Notes: generated by a model not told the origin, from the letters alone. Positions 26,259-37,883 are shown, numbered from the stretch's first letter. The stretch: 64,000 nucleotides of DNA from Bolinopsis microptera (GCF_026151205.1 NC_087076.1:19275919-19339918), one strand, 5' to 3'. A program made the numbers and translations.

Positions 26259-27128
26259 TCTTAGTGAGGAGCCTATTTGAGCATTGCTCGGTTATATGGA
26301 GACCAGTCACAAAATCCCAGATAAGCAAGCTGGAGGGCCTCCAAAAGCGTGCTATTAAGTGGATTCTTCACGAGGAGTATATGAGTTATCCACCATCCAC
26401 ATACATTCAAAAATGCAGACAGCTGAAGATTATGCCGATTGAAGACCGCTTTGACTTCTTGGATCTCATCTTCTTCTTTAAAATTGTGAAGCAACATATA
26501 CCTGTCACTTTACCCTCATATTTGCAACCATTTCAAGGCCACTCAAGGCTCAGAAATAGTCACATGGACTCTCTATGTTTTGTAAGCTCTATCTCACCTC
26601 GAGCAAGCTCCAACGCTTTTGCCAAGAATTTCTTCTATAGGACCCACACTAAGTGGAATCACATTCCTCTAGATATCCGTGAGATAGAGAGTATCACTGA
26701 TTTTAAAAGTAAACTTTCCACTTACATGTGGGGGAAAATTATCCCGGTGGATTCGGACTCTGAACTTGACTATTCAATAGAAACAAATCCGTAAAATAGT
26801 TTATTCAAGATTATCTATTCTTGCTGTCTGCATTCACATATTTCTCAATTTCATCTCACAGCACAATATTTTATGAATTGATTGAATGGGTGTGTGATTT
26901 TGTTTAAAGTAACTTATTACAATTTTATAAGGGCCCATGCTTGTGCAGGAGCTGCATTTGCACTCAATATCTGTGTTTTGGTGACCCTCAGGTCCTTTGG
27001 TTACATACATTTTGTCCGAGACAATTTCAACTTTGACAATCCATGCTTAGAGGACAATATTATATTTAACTAATTCATTGTGTAAACTTGTATGTAATTG
27101 ACTGATTTGAAAGATTTCAATAAAAAAA
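26259..27128 (+). mobile_element. 5'-truncated CR1/jockey-like LINE insertion
   Basis: Comparison with copy 2 (ATCTCATCAGACGATC near 41640) shows an insertion here in copy 1 with an ATCA repeat at both ends. The 3' end reads TTTCAATAAAAAAA, an A-rich tail. It carries only the C-terminal end of the RT polyprotein and a 3' UTR. Confidence 0.8.
26264..26794 (+). pseudogene. LINE RT C-terminal fragment
   Basis: 176 residues matching the region downstream of the RT core, for example GLQKRAIKWILHEEYMSYPP and FFYRTHTKWNHIPLDIREI. The matching part of the minus-strand LINE at 33145 reads SLQKRAIKWILSEEGRSYPP, so they belong to the same or a sister family. RT catalytic motifs and endonuclease are absent through truncation. 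Confidence 0.85.
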
Positions 27129-27617
27129 TCAGACGATCTTATTGTCAGCCAGATTAATCCTCCGAAATGACATTTATTCAATCTTTATGAGATCGAGATT
27201 TTCACAATATCTTCACTCTTTGAAAGTAGTTGGTTAGCTTTAAAATTATAGTTTTGTGATAGATAAATAATCTTGTTAAATTTTTACTTTTTCTACCATT
27301 TATTTTGTTGAATTTTGTTAGTTTTTCGAATCAACTGATTTTATTAAAATTTAATCAATTAAACTTTCCGAATTTGGTAATGTATTGAGCATTAAATTGA
27401 TTTATGCGAAAATATTTATTTATTGATGTTATAACGAAACTATTAAGCCCTTTAAAGGATTTTATAATTAAACAATAAATGACGAAGTCACAGACCAAAC
27501 AAGGTCGAGAGAAGCAAAATTGAAATTTTTGAAAAAAATCAAAGTTGTATATTTTACCAATCAGCCAGGTCATAAGATACCGCTTCATAAATTCTTGTGA
27601 GTGTAGCTGATGATCAT
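27129..27617. other. Tail of duplication copy 1
   Basis: No gene. Similarity to 41648-41990 runs to about 27480 and then stops. Confidence 0.6.
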
Positions 27618-27937
27618 ATTCCTGTAGTAAAGTACATTATAAACTATACATTCCTGTAGTAAAGTACATTATAAACTATACATTCCTGTAGTAAAGTACA
27701 TTATAAACTATAAATTCCTGTAGTAAAGTACATTATAAACTATACATTCCTGTAGTAAAGTACATTATAAACTATACATTCCTGTAGTAAAGTACATTAT
27801 AAACTATACATTCCTGTAGTAAAGTACATTATAAACTATACATTCCTGTAGTAAAGTACATTATAAACTATACATTCCTGTAGTAAAGTACATTATAAAC
27901 TATACATTCCTGTAGTAAAGTACGTTATAAACAGTAC
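27618..27937. repeat. 32-bp tandem repeat, ten copies
   Basis: A 32-bp unit starting ATTCCTGTAGTAAAGTACAT recurs from 27618 with almost no variation; the tenth copy is slightly diverged. A run of about 18 G follows near 27965. Confidence 0.95.
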
Positions 27938-27984
27938 ACACCTAGTAAGTGAGTAGTAAGTACAGGGGGGGGGGGGGGGGCAAA

Positions 27985-28954
27985 AGTTAGTACCCATACG
28001 TTGGGTCTTATACCACCGCCGTGTTTTATATTTGAGAGTTGTTGCTTTGCAGAAGGCATAATGTACCTACTTGTTCAAGGATTCCGTTGAAAAATTCGAC
28101 TTTTTGGGGCCACACCCAATCAACATTGAATTGCTTAAACTGGTGTTTGTGAACATGTTAGAGACTCCGTTGTAACATATTGCAATAGGTCATTTAGGCT
28201 GTAGGCCTAAATGAAAATGTTCATTAACTCCATGACTCTTTAATAAAGTTATCATCCTAGAATGTCATGACCATAATCAATCACGAGTTACAATGTATAA
28301 CTTAGCATCGTTGAGTGTTCAATCTTCTAATTTTCAACCGCTATAGAGTCCTCATGTTATAGGAGGGTAACACTCTTGAGTCGCCGCTCTGCAGTCCTAC
28401 TTCCGACCTTCACCGGCCTACAGTCAACCGCTCAACAGTCCACCGCTCTACAGTCCTCATTTTAGGATCGTCCCGCTCTAAAGTCCTCATGTTATGAGAT
28501 CTATAAGGGCGGCCGCTCTAGAGTCCTACCCTGGCGATTTGACACCGCTCTACAGTCCTACTTCCGACCTTCACCGACCTACAGTCCTACGCTCAACAGT
28601 CCTCCGCTCAATAGTCCTGCTCCCGGTCATTTAATCCGGAATATAATCTGAAAAGATGGTGCAAAACGGATTTTAAATGACGAAGTTATCAAGCAATTTG
28701 TTTATCTCGTTAGCAAAATTGATTGGGTACTCAATGATTACCCAATTACGACACCGTAATTGGGCTCTCTGTACGATTACCATAATGCAGATCTAGCATC
28801 GTTATACTTCATATCTCGGTCATCTGAGAAGCCAAACACCATTCAATAAAATTTGACTACCCAAACTATCAAATAAATAAATTTGCCAGGCATTTTTCAG
28901 AATTTGGCCGCCAAATTTTTTTAAAGGCCTAACTCAAAATTTCAATACAAGAGA
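27985..28954. other. Gene-free stretch with a degenerate minisatellite
   Basis: 28385-28620 is a degenerate array of a 15-bp word CCGCTCTACAGTCCT (variants CTCAACAGTCC, CTCTAAAGTCC, CTCTAGAGTCC), at least ten occurrences at irregular spacing. The remainder has no recognised feature. Confidence 0.65.
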
Positions 28955-29415
28955 TAAAGTCGAAATGCGATTCTACGTTGATTCTGAAAATTTCATGTAA
29001 AAATATTAAAACCCTATTGAGTTCTATTGTTTTGAGCGAAATCAGTTTTGCAAATATCGCGAACTGAGATATGGACGATTTAGTTCATTTTTTGTGATTA
29101 TTTGAACACAGAATCCACAGTTAGGTAGATACTGAGCTGATAATCATAGAGAATGTGTAGTATAAGCTTACCTTTCATATAAAGTTAGTTTCATTCAAAA
29201 ATATTGATATTTGACCAATTTATGGGCCAAAATCGATCAAATTTGGTGCGTATGCCCAAATATGGTCATATGGTTTTTGGCTCATAACTCAGTCATTTTG
29301 TGCCTAATCTTGATGAAAATTCATATACTTGTTCAGGGGACCACTAGCTACAAGAAGAGGGCATGTCCAGGGTATTTGGCTAAATTGGGCCTAATTTGAA
29401 CCAAATCTGGGCGTG
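28955..29415. repeat. Dispersed repeat (second copy at 46925-47396)
   Basis: About 460 bp aligned in the same orientation with 46925-47396. Shared words include CCCTATYGAGTTCTATTGTT, TGAGCTGATAATCATAGA and ACCACTAGCTACAAG. Both copies end at GGGCGTGGCT. There is no ORF and I see no terminal repeats. Confidence 0.8.
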
Positions 29416-30660
29416 GCTGCCCCGCGGGCACCGTTTGGCGGTTGGGGTCGGGGACCAGATACTAGATAGGAAAGTGTGTTAAAAATGAGATAGAGGTTGT
29501 TATATTGTCGTTCCTACGTTTTGACGTTTTGTATCCCTGTTACGTATGTTATACTGTAATCATCAAGGGACCTTTGAGATATTATTATTAATTAAGCCAG
29601 TCTTGGAGGATGAAGGAGGTTTGGAATAGCTCATGTAATGTCCACATAATCTCATAATACCTCTGCGCGAAGTGGGCAGTGGCTAACGGAGATGAAGGGG
29701 CGTCTAAAATGACGTAATCTTATGTGAATGATCCCCAGGAATATTTTCTGCCGTCTTTATTGTGGCTCCAAAAAGGATAGCATATGACCTAAGGATTAAG
29801 CCGCATCAATGACAAAAAATAATCGCTTTATCCTACGACTAATGGTGCAGCACGATTCAGTATATCTCTTTTCGTCCTATTCCTAAAAGTAGCCCTGCTT
29901 GAAGAAACCGATCAGATTTTAGATCATTTTTCTTTCTTGCTGCGCGGCAATAGCTGCCCCTCACCAAAAAATATCATGAGCAAAAAACTACATTATATTT
30001 ATTATCTATATATTTATCTATATTTACGTCTTCAGTTTACAAATCAGTGAATCACAAACATACTATGCGGGGGGACTACAGACCCCTCAAAGTCCTTTAC
30101 AACGTTACTGCCAGGTTACATAGCACTGAAAATCAATATCATCAGAAATTCAAATTCAAAGCAATGCCGTCATAGTATTACAAAGCCCCAAAACGCAACA
30201 ATGCTTCAAACTCTATTATACCATGAGCATGCAAATAACATAAATCATCTAAAAACTAAAAAGGGTAAAATAAAATAAGAATATAAGAATATAAACTAGG
30301 TCAACTAAACAGTAATACAACAACTCATCTCACCAAAGAGATCCCTAGACATTAGATATTATAAATATATTTATTAATATTATATTATCTTTATGTATTA
30401 TGTTTATTTATCGCAGCTGCCCTCAGAAGTCAGAATATCAGAAGCATCCGGATTAACTTGAATAACCCTGGATTAGTCTCCACGCATCAATGAGTCGTTC
30501 CTTCTCCAGAAAAAAGACTCGGTGTATTTTGAATTTGAATTTAAATATGCGTATAGAGTGAGGGGCCTTGTGGCGGTTCGGTCTAGTTAGCTGGCATCAT
30601 GAATAACAGCTGTGATCATTGAAATATGACCACCTCCAGCAATAATGACGACAACTCTTT

Positions 30661-32130
30661 CTTGTGACAGCTGGTATTATCCTCTGGTTTAAAGTAGAAC
30701 CAGAGTTGGATCAGAAATGGATCCTTCCCAGCCTACTATCCTTACCCACAGCTTCACCTCTACCTTCCTCCAACCTTGCCTGGAAGTTCATCCTACTACT
30801 GTGCTTAGTTCTTTTAGATCTGCGTTTAAATTATTATAACCGAGTTAAATTATTTTGAAGGTATTGAAGTATTGAATGATATTATGATTGATGTTGTGCA
30901 AAACTATTACTACCGCTTTATTACTGCCAATTGCTGTTACAATTTGTAGAAACTGATTTATACATTTATACATATGATATCAAAAAATCAAATCTCAAAA
31001 ATAACAAAGTAACAATCTGCTCTCTTTAATTATTGAAATCCATCCAAGTAAAAAGTTGTATTACCAGAGAGGTTAAATTTAAATTTCAAACAACCTTGTC
31101 TACAGCTTCTTGGAAGAAAATGGAACCGGATTCTAGTGGACGTTCTGAAACTGGTAGGGCTACAAAACTAAGTTGGAACACATCTTGTTTGAATACTGTT
31201 GAACCAAATTCAACTCTCTGCAACAACACAAGCAGACAAAATTTCTCAAAATCCGTTTTATCTGCTCAACTGGTTCTAAATTCTTGAATCCAGCCAAGGG
31301 TATAATGGGTGTTCTGGGAGTGCTAGGGCCACCAAACTTTGTGGGAACACTATTAGGGTCAATACCAAACGATTCCTACCAGTTTTGGGGCTTCCGACGA
31401 GTTTTAGAAAAATGTTCATTTTTGTTCATTTCGTTCATTCCATGACTCAGGGAGTCTTGGGCGACTATTTTGACGTCAAAATAGTTAGTAAACACATCCC
31501 CTACACCGTACAATCATCTCCAGCACTCTGCAGCCCCTTTAACAGACTGAAATGACCGTATCAATATCGGATACTCAGGCTTTTTGATACGGAAATGGAA
31601 TTAAGTCTCTAGTGGGCGTTCTGGGAGTGCTATGGCCACCAAACTTTGTAGGAACACTATAAGGGTCAATACCAAACGATTCCGACCTGTTTTGGGGCAA
31701 TCCGACGAGTTTTAGAAAAAATTTCATTTTTGTTCATTCCGTTCATTCCATGACTCAGGGAGCCTCTGGCGACAATTTTGACGTCAAAATAGTTAGTAAA
31801 CACATCCCCCTACACCGTACAACAATTTCCAGCACTCTGAAACTACTTTAAAAGACTGAAATGACCGTATCAAAATGCCTCAAAAACCGTATCATCTGGT
31901 TCCACAATCTCGGATTCATCTTCTGTTCAGATGTAACACGCCAAAACCAAAGTATTAAAGCACTTTGGCAAGCATCGAGTACGATACGACGCGCAACTGT
32001 GCTTGAAGTGACGACGCGCACGAGCGATAAGGAGCTACTTATCGCTCGGTCGACCGAGCCATAAGTCTTATCGCTCGTGCGCGCCACCCGACTACCATGA
32101 GCCTTACACCAGTGGGCCCCATTAGACATC
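30661..32130. other. Non-coding insertion with a 307-bp tandem repeat
   Basis: No gene. 31307-31870 is a near-complete direct duplication with a 307-bp period. It is marked by GTTCTGGGAGTGCTA at about 31310 and 31618 and by AACACATCCCC. A fainter third copy may start near 31125. Confidence 0.7.
32017..32081. repeat. Compact nested hairpin
   Basis: CGCACGAGCGATAAG (32017-32031) and its exact complement (32067-32081) form a 15-bp stem. Inside are AGCGATAAG paired with CTTATCGCT and the palindrome CGGTCGACCG. The GC content is higher than in the surroundings. Confidence 0.8.
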
Positions 32131-32470
32131 CATATGACGTATCCTCCATGTAGATTGTAGAAATAGAGTAGGTTCCATGACACAAAAATGAAATAAAACT
32201 TATCTTTGTGAGTGGCTGCGCTACTACTTAGAGCCAAGAGGTGTGTTTTTAGTAGTTTTAAAGGTCACCACCATCGTTATTTCTTAAGAATGAAAACCGC
32301 TCGTATAAAAATTGGTTGCCATTGCATGAGTCTATAATATAATACGTCTTGGACGAAAGGTCACTCAGGGCGCTGTAAATGTAGACTGAGGTCACTTGTC
32401 AGAAATCTCTTATGCTAATGTTATGAAGCATAATATAATAATAATAATTTAAGTCATTTAAGTCATTTAA

Positions 32471-32690
32471 TATGCATTTTGTGTTTGTTTCTCCCGTTTT
32501 TCTTCCCTGCGTTGCAAGCCCTGTCTCTTGTAAAAACAACCACTTTTGTAGATACACACAGTCTCTACGCTTTTATCCTCTGGTCCCTAGGGTCAGCTGA
32601 CTCCGGGCCAGAGAAAAATTACCGATTGCCAAGGTTTGATGCCTAGGCAGTCGAGACCTCTTATTGAGACCCGATACAATAATAATAATT
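32471..32690 (+). repeat. SINE-like element with (AAT)n tail, copy 1
   Basis: About 220 bp with three copies in the window (also 37884-38124 and, on the minus strand, 48505-48735). It contains GCAAGCCCTGTCTCTTGTAA, GGTCCCTAGGGTCAGCTGA and a word resembling a pol III B box (GGTTTGATGCC). It ends TTGAGACCCGATA followed by AATAATAAT. There is no coding frame. It could instead be the 3' end of a LINE. Confidence 0.6.
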
Positions 32691-33144
32691 TTTTTATTTT
32701 ATTTTTTATTACGTAAATTTTTTATTACGTAAATACTTTTCAAATTTTACAGAGTACAGCAATAGATGAATATAAAATAGAATCGTTCAAAATATCACCC
32801 CCATCTGTAAAATATGATGGGCACCCAAACACGGTAAACACATAGTGAACTATGTCCGCAGTAACTTGGACCCATTACATCGAATCAATCTAAATCCAAA
32901 AATTTATGAAAAACTATTTAATAACAAACAAATCCATGGTGAATAACTGTGGATATATTAATATAGTCAAAATTGGTATTTCAATACGTCAAATTCCAGA
33001 TACATTAGATACAGGTCTGATATGGTCATTAATGTGTGAGAAGGTGTGCGGGTGAAGTGTGATATGATGTTGAAAGTATAGGAAGGTAGATAAAAAAATT
33101 AATAAAACAAAAATAATAATAATATGGGGAGCAAAGAGACTAGG

Positions 33145-36100
33145 CTAGGCTGTTGTTTCACTATCCAATAAACATTTCCATAGATGCTTAGTGACCTCAG
33201 CTTTGAAAAGACTAGTAAACACAATCTGTCTTACCTGTAAAGGGAGTCCATTCCACAGTATATGAGTTCTGTAGAAAAATGATTTTGCCAGTGGGCTATT
33301 TGAGGTACATAAGGTGTGTGAATTCTGACTTAACTTAGGTAAAATTGATGACACAATAGACAGACTGTCGAGGTGGCAACGTCTTAGTCGAGAAGTCCCC
33401 TGATATAAAGAGAGATAGTGAGGCAGCGATACAGGAATTAAATTGTTCAGAACTTTGTGGAAAAAAATAAGATCATTCAAGTCAAACTTTTGAGACAAAG
33501 GGAGAATGTCGACAAGCTTGCACTTTTTGACATATTGCTCAGGTGGATAACTGCGGCCCTCTTCAGACAGAATCCATTTAATAGCTCTCTTTTGGAGACT
33601 TTCTAATTTATCACTAAGTGATTTATTACAAGGGCGCCAAATTATGGAGCAATTTTCGAATTGGCTACGAACCAGGGAGAGGTAAAGCGCCCGGCGACGC
33701 TTCTGATCAATGACAATATGGCCATTTCTTCTGACCATACCAAGTTGTTGGCAGGCCTTAGTATAAATTCTGTCGCACTGACTATTCCAACTTAGCTTAG
33801 GAGTAACATCGACTCCAAGATCTTTTTCTAACTCTACATACACAAGAGGAGAGCCATCAAGATTATATGCGAATGGAGGAGATAAAGATGGTTTTCCTGA
33901 AACAATAAGCACTTTACATTTTGCTGGATGGAATCGCATTTTGTTTCTTAGTGCCCAGTCAGAGAGATAGTCGATATCCATTTGCAAATTAGTATTATCA
34001 GAAGATGAATGTATTTTACGCCAGATTTTTGTATCCTCGGCATACAAAACAATATCAGTATTATCCGAAAGGCCAAGAGGAATATCATTGATAAACAATA
34101 CAAAAAGTAAAGGACCAAGGATAGAGCCCTGGGGGACACCAGAATTAACTGAGAGGGTAGATGACATCTCATTACCAATAACCACTATTTGGTAACGGCA
34201 TTGAAGGTAATTGGTAAGAAATTTGAGAAGTGTACCATCAATGTTATATAAGCTTATGAAGAAAGATATCATGATTTACAGAATCAAATGCCTTAGCAAA
34301 ATCAAAATACACAACATGATTGATAATGTTTTCGTTAAGAGACAATGCCAGGCTATCACAAAAGTCAACCATATTGGTTGTGCATGACTTGTGCTCTAAA
34401 AAACCATGCTGTCTGGGATCAAGAAGGGTACTTGTCAAAGAAAGCAGTTTACGTTTAACAATGCGCTCAAAAATTTTCATGACTAAACAAGTAAGGGATA
34501 TTGGTCTATAGTTTTCAACCTCACTTTTCTTACCTTTCTTAAATATTGGGACAACATTTGCAAGTTTCCATTCTTCTGGAATGTAGCCGCTGTTGTAGGA
34601 TCCACGAAAAATGCATGTTAGAGGGTAAGCTAAACCTACGGAACAATTTTTTAGAATTTTACCGTGTATGCCATCTGGTCCCTGGGCTTTATTTGAATTA
34701 ATATTTGAAAGAAGCTTACGAACATCCCGATGATCGAAGTCAATATCAAAATCAACATCATTGACATAGAAGATGTCAGTGTCATAAAGTGAAGGATCCG
34801 AAAACTGGTTATAAAAGAAAGAATTGAAAAGTTCAGCTTGATCTTTTGGTTTGAACCGAAGCTGTCCAGAATAACTAACACAATTAGGAATACGGCAGGA
34901 GTTAGATTGATACTTAACATGTGACCAAAACTTCTTAGTTATAAGCGCTGGATCATCACTATTGAAAAGATTGTCTCTTATTTTGGCTGATGAAAGCCTC
35001 TTAAAATCTTTACGGCTAGTAACAAACTTTAACTCATCAGAAATAGAACCAGAAATTTTAAATTTAGCTCTGAGTCTATCTTTTTTACGGCATGAAGAAA
35101 AAAGTTCACTATCGAACCACGGGGGTTGGAACTCTGATTTAATAGTTGCTAAATTCATAATGCAGTCTTTAACTAACTTCCAAGACGAATCAGGATCTAT
35201 GCATTCTAGGACTTGCCAATTAATCGAGCATAATTCACGATTAATCATGTCCCAGTTTGCTTTCTTAAAATTATAGATTTTACGTTTAGGAGTTTTCTTA
35301 CGGGAAAAGGAGCTTTTAATTAAAAAAAGTGACAGGAAAACGATCAGATTTGCACACGGAATGAGGATCACAGACATTCAAGTTATCGATTGTGTTATCA
35401 TAATTACTGAGAAGAATGTCTAATGTATTACCACTTTTATGGGTGGGTGATGTGATCAACTGGGAGAGAGAAAGATCACTGAAAGAATCTATGAAGGATT
35501 GCTCGATAGGTACGGTACTGGATGAAGATAGCCAGTCAGTATGGGGAAGATTAAAATCACCAATAACATAGATTTTAGGGGGATTCTTTTTGGAAACTAG
35601 CTTGCGAATATAACTAACTATGACATCATGATTAGGTAACCCAAGAGTTCCTACTCTATAACAAGTACAGATTACAATACTCTCTTTGTTAGGAAAAGCA
35701 ATTTTAACGGCAAGCATTTCGGCACCTAGGCTAACTGGTAGTCGGGTTGTAGTGGCGTCGAGATCAGACCGAACAGCCAAAAGAACACCACCTCCATTTT
35801 CCCTAAACTTTTTAGGGTTATTAGGATCTTGAGGATGAGTCTTTCTCGTGCGGTCATTGCGGAAGATTTCATATTGAGAAGAAGGAAAGATTTCGTTGCT
35901 AGAAATAGACTTTTTGAGCCATGTCTCATTTAGGGCAATTATGTCAGGCTGCTCTATGTTAGCAAAGGATTGAAGTTCGGAAATCTTATTACCATCAAGA
36001 AGGGGATGGGAGGAGCTTAGATTACTGAAAGGAATAAGACCTTGGACATTTTGGTAGAGTACAGATAGGGAGTTGGGACCTGGATTAAGCATAGAAGGAT

Positions 36101-36353
36101 TAACAAGAGTTATCAAAAGAAAGTTAAGAGAGAAAACCCAAAGAATGAATAAAGAGACTAGACGCCTGAGGCGGCTGGAATACTTGACTCTATTCATCTT
36201 ACCAGGGAGAAGGACATTTCTTATAAACCATGATGAGATAATTACAAAGAAAAGTTTGATGTGGGAGCAAGCAAGAAATGGTATAAGATAACGTGGGCTG
36301 TCAAGGAGTAGAGAGGAATGAATATTAGAATCTAGGGGGAATACGGTGTTCAT
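33145..36353 (-). pseudogene. LINE ORF2 (AP-type endonuclease plus reverse transcriptase), frameshifted
   Basis: Three overlapping frames form one former ORF2. Frame 36353-35316 has a hydrophobic N-terminus (residues 66-84), an NPGP at 90-93, then an endonuclease: YQNVQG, LNETWL, GDFNLPHTDW, TLDILLSN. The terminal catalytic His is replaced (SDRF for the usual SDHF). A slip in a T7 run joins it to 35377-34244, which holds the linker and RT fingers (GPDGIHGKILK, VVPIFKKG, NYRPISL, YFDFAKAFDSVNHD). A one-base insertion near 34255 leads to 34272-33145: GVPQGSILGPLLF, a YAED box in place of YADD, and the C-terminal region SLQKRAIKWIL. The lost His, YADD change and two frameshifts indicate a dead ORF2. 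Confidence 0.88.
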
Positions 36354-36743
36354 GGACCTAGTTATAGTCGTGGAGAGAAGAATTGGGAGAAAGTATCAAA
36401 GTAAGTCATGATGAGAGAATAGAAGAGAAACATATGATTATGAGAATTGTGGTTGATGTGTGGAGTGTATGGGGACTTGAATGTGTAAATTTTGTTAGGT
36501 ATAAACGTGTTGATATGTATATGTGCATTTCTTGACTATGTACGAGGCCTTTTGCATGCAAAAAGACCTATTCTAAGTCTAAACGATTCATTGTCTAACA
36601 TATGGGAAAATGGGCAGTGACCGAATGTACCTGAAATAGGAGGCATAAAATTGAGAAAAAGATTAAATCAGAGGTTTGTTTGAGTTTTAATTTTAGGCAC
36701 AACGTCTTAATCAAAATATTAAATGAAAGAAAAGATCCAAGAT
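36354..36743 (-). other. Spacer between LINE ORF1 and ORF2
   Basis: 390 bp without an ORF between the ORF1 stop and the first Met of the ORF2 frame. Translation of ORF2 would need reinitiation or another route; I see no specific signal. Confidence 0.5.
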
Positions 36744-37838
36744 TTAAATTCCCAGAAGATTATTTACAACCCTGTCAAAACTGTGTTCGTTTACAACAAA
36801 CTTAAGCCAAGTGGACAGTAAACCTACTCCTCTCATGTTGAGATGAAGCCAATCATGGTATAGAAGTTCATTACAGGATCTAAAGTCTCGAGTTAAAAAG
36901 TCTGAGAAACAGTCTAAGAACACGCAATTATTATTTAGGCATAAGTCTTTAAGTAGATTATTAAAATCTAGAACATTCTTTGCTATGTAGGAATATAAAC
37001 ACTTAATAGGAAGACAACATTGGATAATTATAATTGCAGCGGGAAATAACTGCTTAGTGGTGTCAATTAAGACAGTAAGATACTTCCTAAGGAACTGAAC
37101 CCCATACTTAGAATGTTTTATGTCATTTGTACCAACACTCAATATAATTTTTTCAATATCGTCAGCTTCTGCAGCTGCATGAGTTTTATGAAAATGCTGA
37201 ATGTTTTCAGTGATGTCTCTAATTTTTGCACCACTTTGGGACACATTGATTACTTTCCTTCCCCGGAATCCCAACTTATTTGTCCGTACGAATTTTGTCA
37301 TTGACGTACCAAACAGGACAGTGGTTTTCCTGCTCTTCGGTTTTCTTGGAGCATTTCGGTAGTAAAGCGGGGTTGGTGTTGAGGTTGAGGTGGTGGTGGG
37401 CGGCATAGGAATTGTAGTGAGGACAAACTGCTCCCTGACTACATTTGTATCTGTCTTCGGTATCTGGCAGCGAAAAGATAAGCTATACCGAGTCTCCTTA
37501 GCTGATCTCTCTGCACAAACCTTGTGAAGACAATATTCCTGACACCCCGGTTTCATAATATACAAACTACAGTCCTTTGGGGTGATATAGCATTTACTGT
37601 TACATCGCTTATCCCCATTTTCTGGAATTATGTCGAGGGTCCTCTCAGCTCCAAATAAAACTACATAAATACCTTGCGACTGGTCAAGAGACACCTTGTC
37701 GTCGTTGTGGTACCTAGTTGCACAAGAACCAGACTTGTACATGCTTGCTAGGCATGAGTTTAGCTTGCAGCCAAACTTGGAGTTGATATCATGCATAAGT
37801 TCTGATATCCCAGGATAATTTAAAATATTATACAACAA
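36744..37838 (-). CDS. LINE ORF1: AlkB-like 2OG-Fe(II) oxygenase fused to SGNH hydrolase
   Basis: An intact 364-residue frame. Residues 15-125 match the AlkB/ALKBH2-3 pattern. LASMYKSG leads to the Fe-binding H44-x-D46 (RYHNDDK). GIYVVLFGAERTLDI corresponds to the slG-xR-xF strand. SLYIMKPGCQEYCLH carries the distal His105, and RYSLSFR (R117, R123) matches the 2-oxoglutarate-binding RxSLTxR. A Thr/Pro-rich linker (about 138-170) follows. Residues 172-345 are an SGNH/GDSL hydrolase: LFGTSM (block I, Ser179), SVGTND (block III), and DWLHLN (catalytic Asp329/His332). Esterase domains are known in CR1/L2 ORF1 proteins. The AlkB partner is the unusual part; by family it would oxidatively demethylate alkylated RNA or DNA. 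The first Met is close to the domain edge, so a little N-terminal sequence may be missing. Confidence 0.85.
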   Translation of the reverse strand: MLYNILNYPGISELMHDINSKFGCKLNSCLASMYKSGSCATRYHNDDKVSLDQSQGIYVVLFGAERTLDIIPENGDKRCNSKCYITPKDCSLYIMKPGCQEYCLHKVCAERSAKETRYSLSFRCQIPKTDTNVVREQFVLTTIPMPPTTTSTSTPTPLYYRNAPRKPKSRKTTVLFGTSMTKFVRTNKLGFRGRKVINVSQSGAKIRDITENIQHFHKTHAAAEADDIEKIILSVGTNDIKHSKYGVQFLRKYLTVLIDTTKQLFPAAIIIIQCCLPIKCLYSYIAKNVLDFNNLLKDLCLNNNCVFLDCFSDFLTRDFRSCNELLYHDWLHLNMRGVGLLSTWLKFVVNEHSFDRVVNNLLGI

Positions 37839-37883
37839 ATTATAATTGTGTAATAAACATTTATTGTAGTGTAGGATTGTTTG

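Larger units (their letters stand above)
22609..27480. repeat. Segmental duplication, copy 1
   Basis: Blocks in this interval recur in the same order and orientation at 29598-41990. They start at CAGTCTTGGAGGATGAAGG (22609 and 29598). Next come the 23887-24100 and 32205-32410 block, the 24180 and 38510 block, the secreted-protein gene, and the tail near 27130-27480 and 41648-41990. The hAT-like MITE at 23626 and the LINE at 26259 are specific to this copy. Confidence 0.85.
32698..37880 (-). mobile_element. CR1-like LINE, nearly full length, with an unusual ORF1
   Basis: On the minus strand the order is ORF1 (37838-36744), a 390-bp spacer, then endonuclease and reverse transcriptase (36353-33145) and a 3' region ending in an A/T-rich tail (AATAAAAAATAAAATAAAAA) near 32700. 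It is bordered on both sides by copies of the SINE-like repeat. Endonuclease plus RT layout and C-terminal motifs fit CR1/jockey-type LINEs. ORF1 is intact; ORF2 is broken. Confidence 0.8.

Noticed and set aside
27618..27937. CRISPR-like array (ten regular 32-bp repeats)
   Set aside because: The repeats are directly adjacent with no unique spacers, and the DNA is from an animal.
28506..28526. GCGGCCGCTCTAGAG resembling a cloning-vector polylinker (NotI-XbaI)
   Set aside because: It is one variant of the local CCGCTCTACAGTCCT array, with native variants on both sides and no further vector sequence.
31861..32237. Overlapping ORFs on both strands near the nested hairpin
   Set aside because: Frames run through repeat and hairpin sequence and give no family resemblance.
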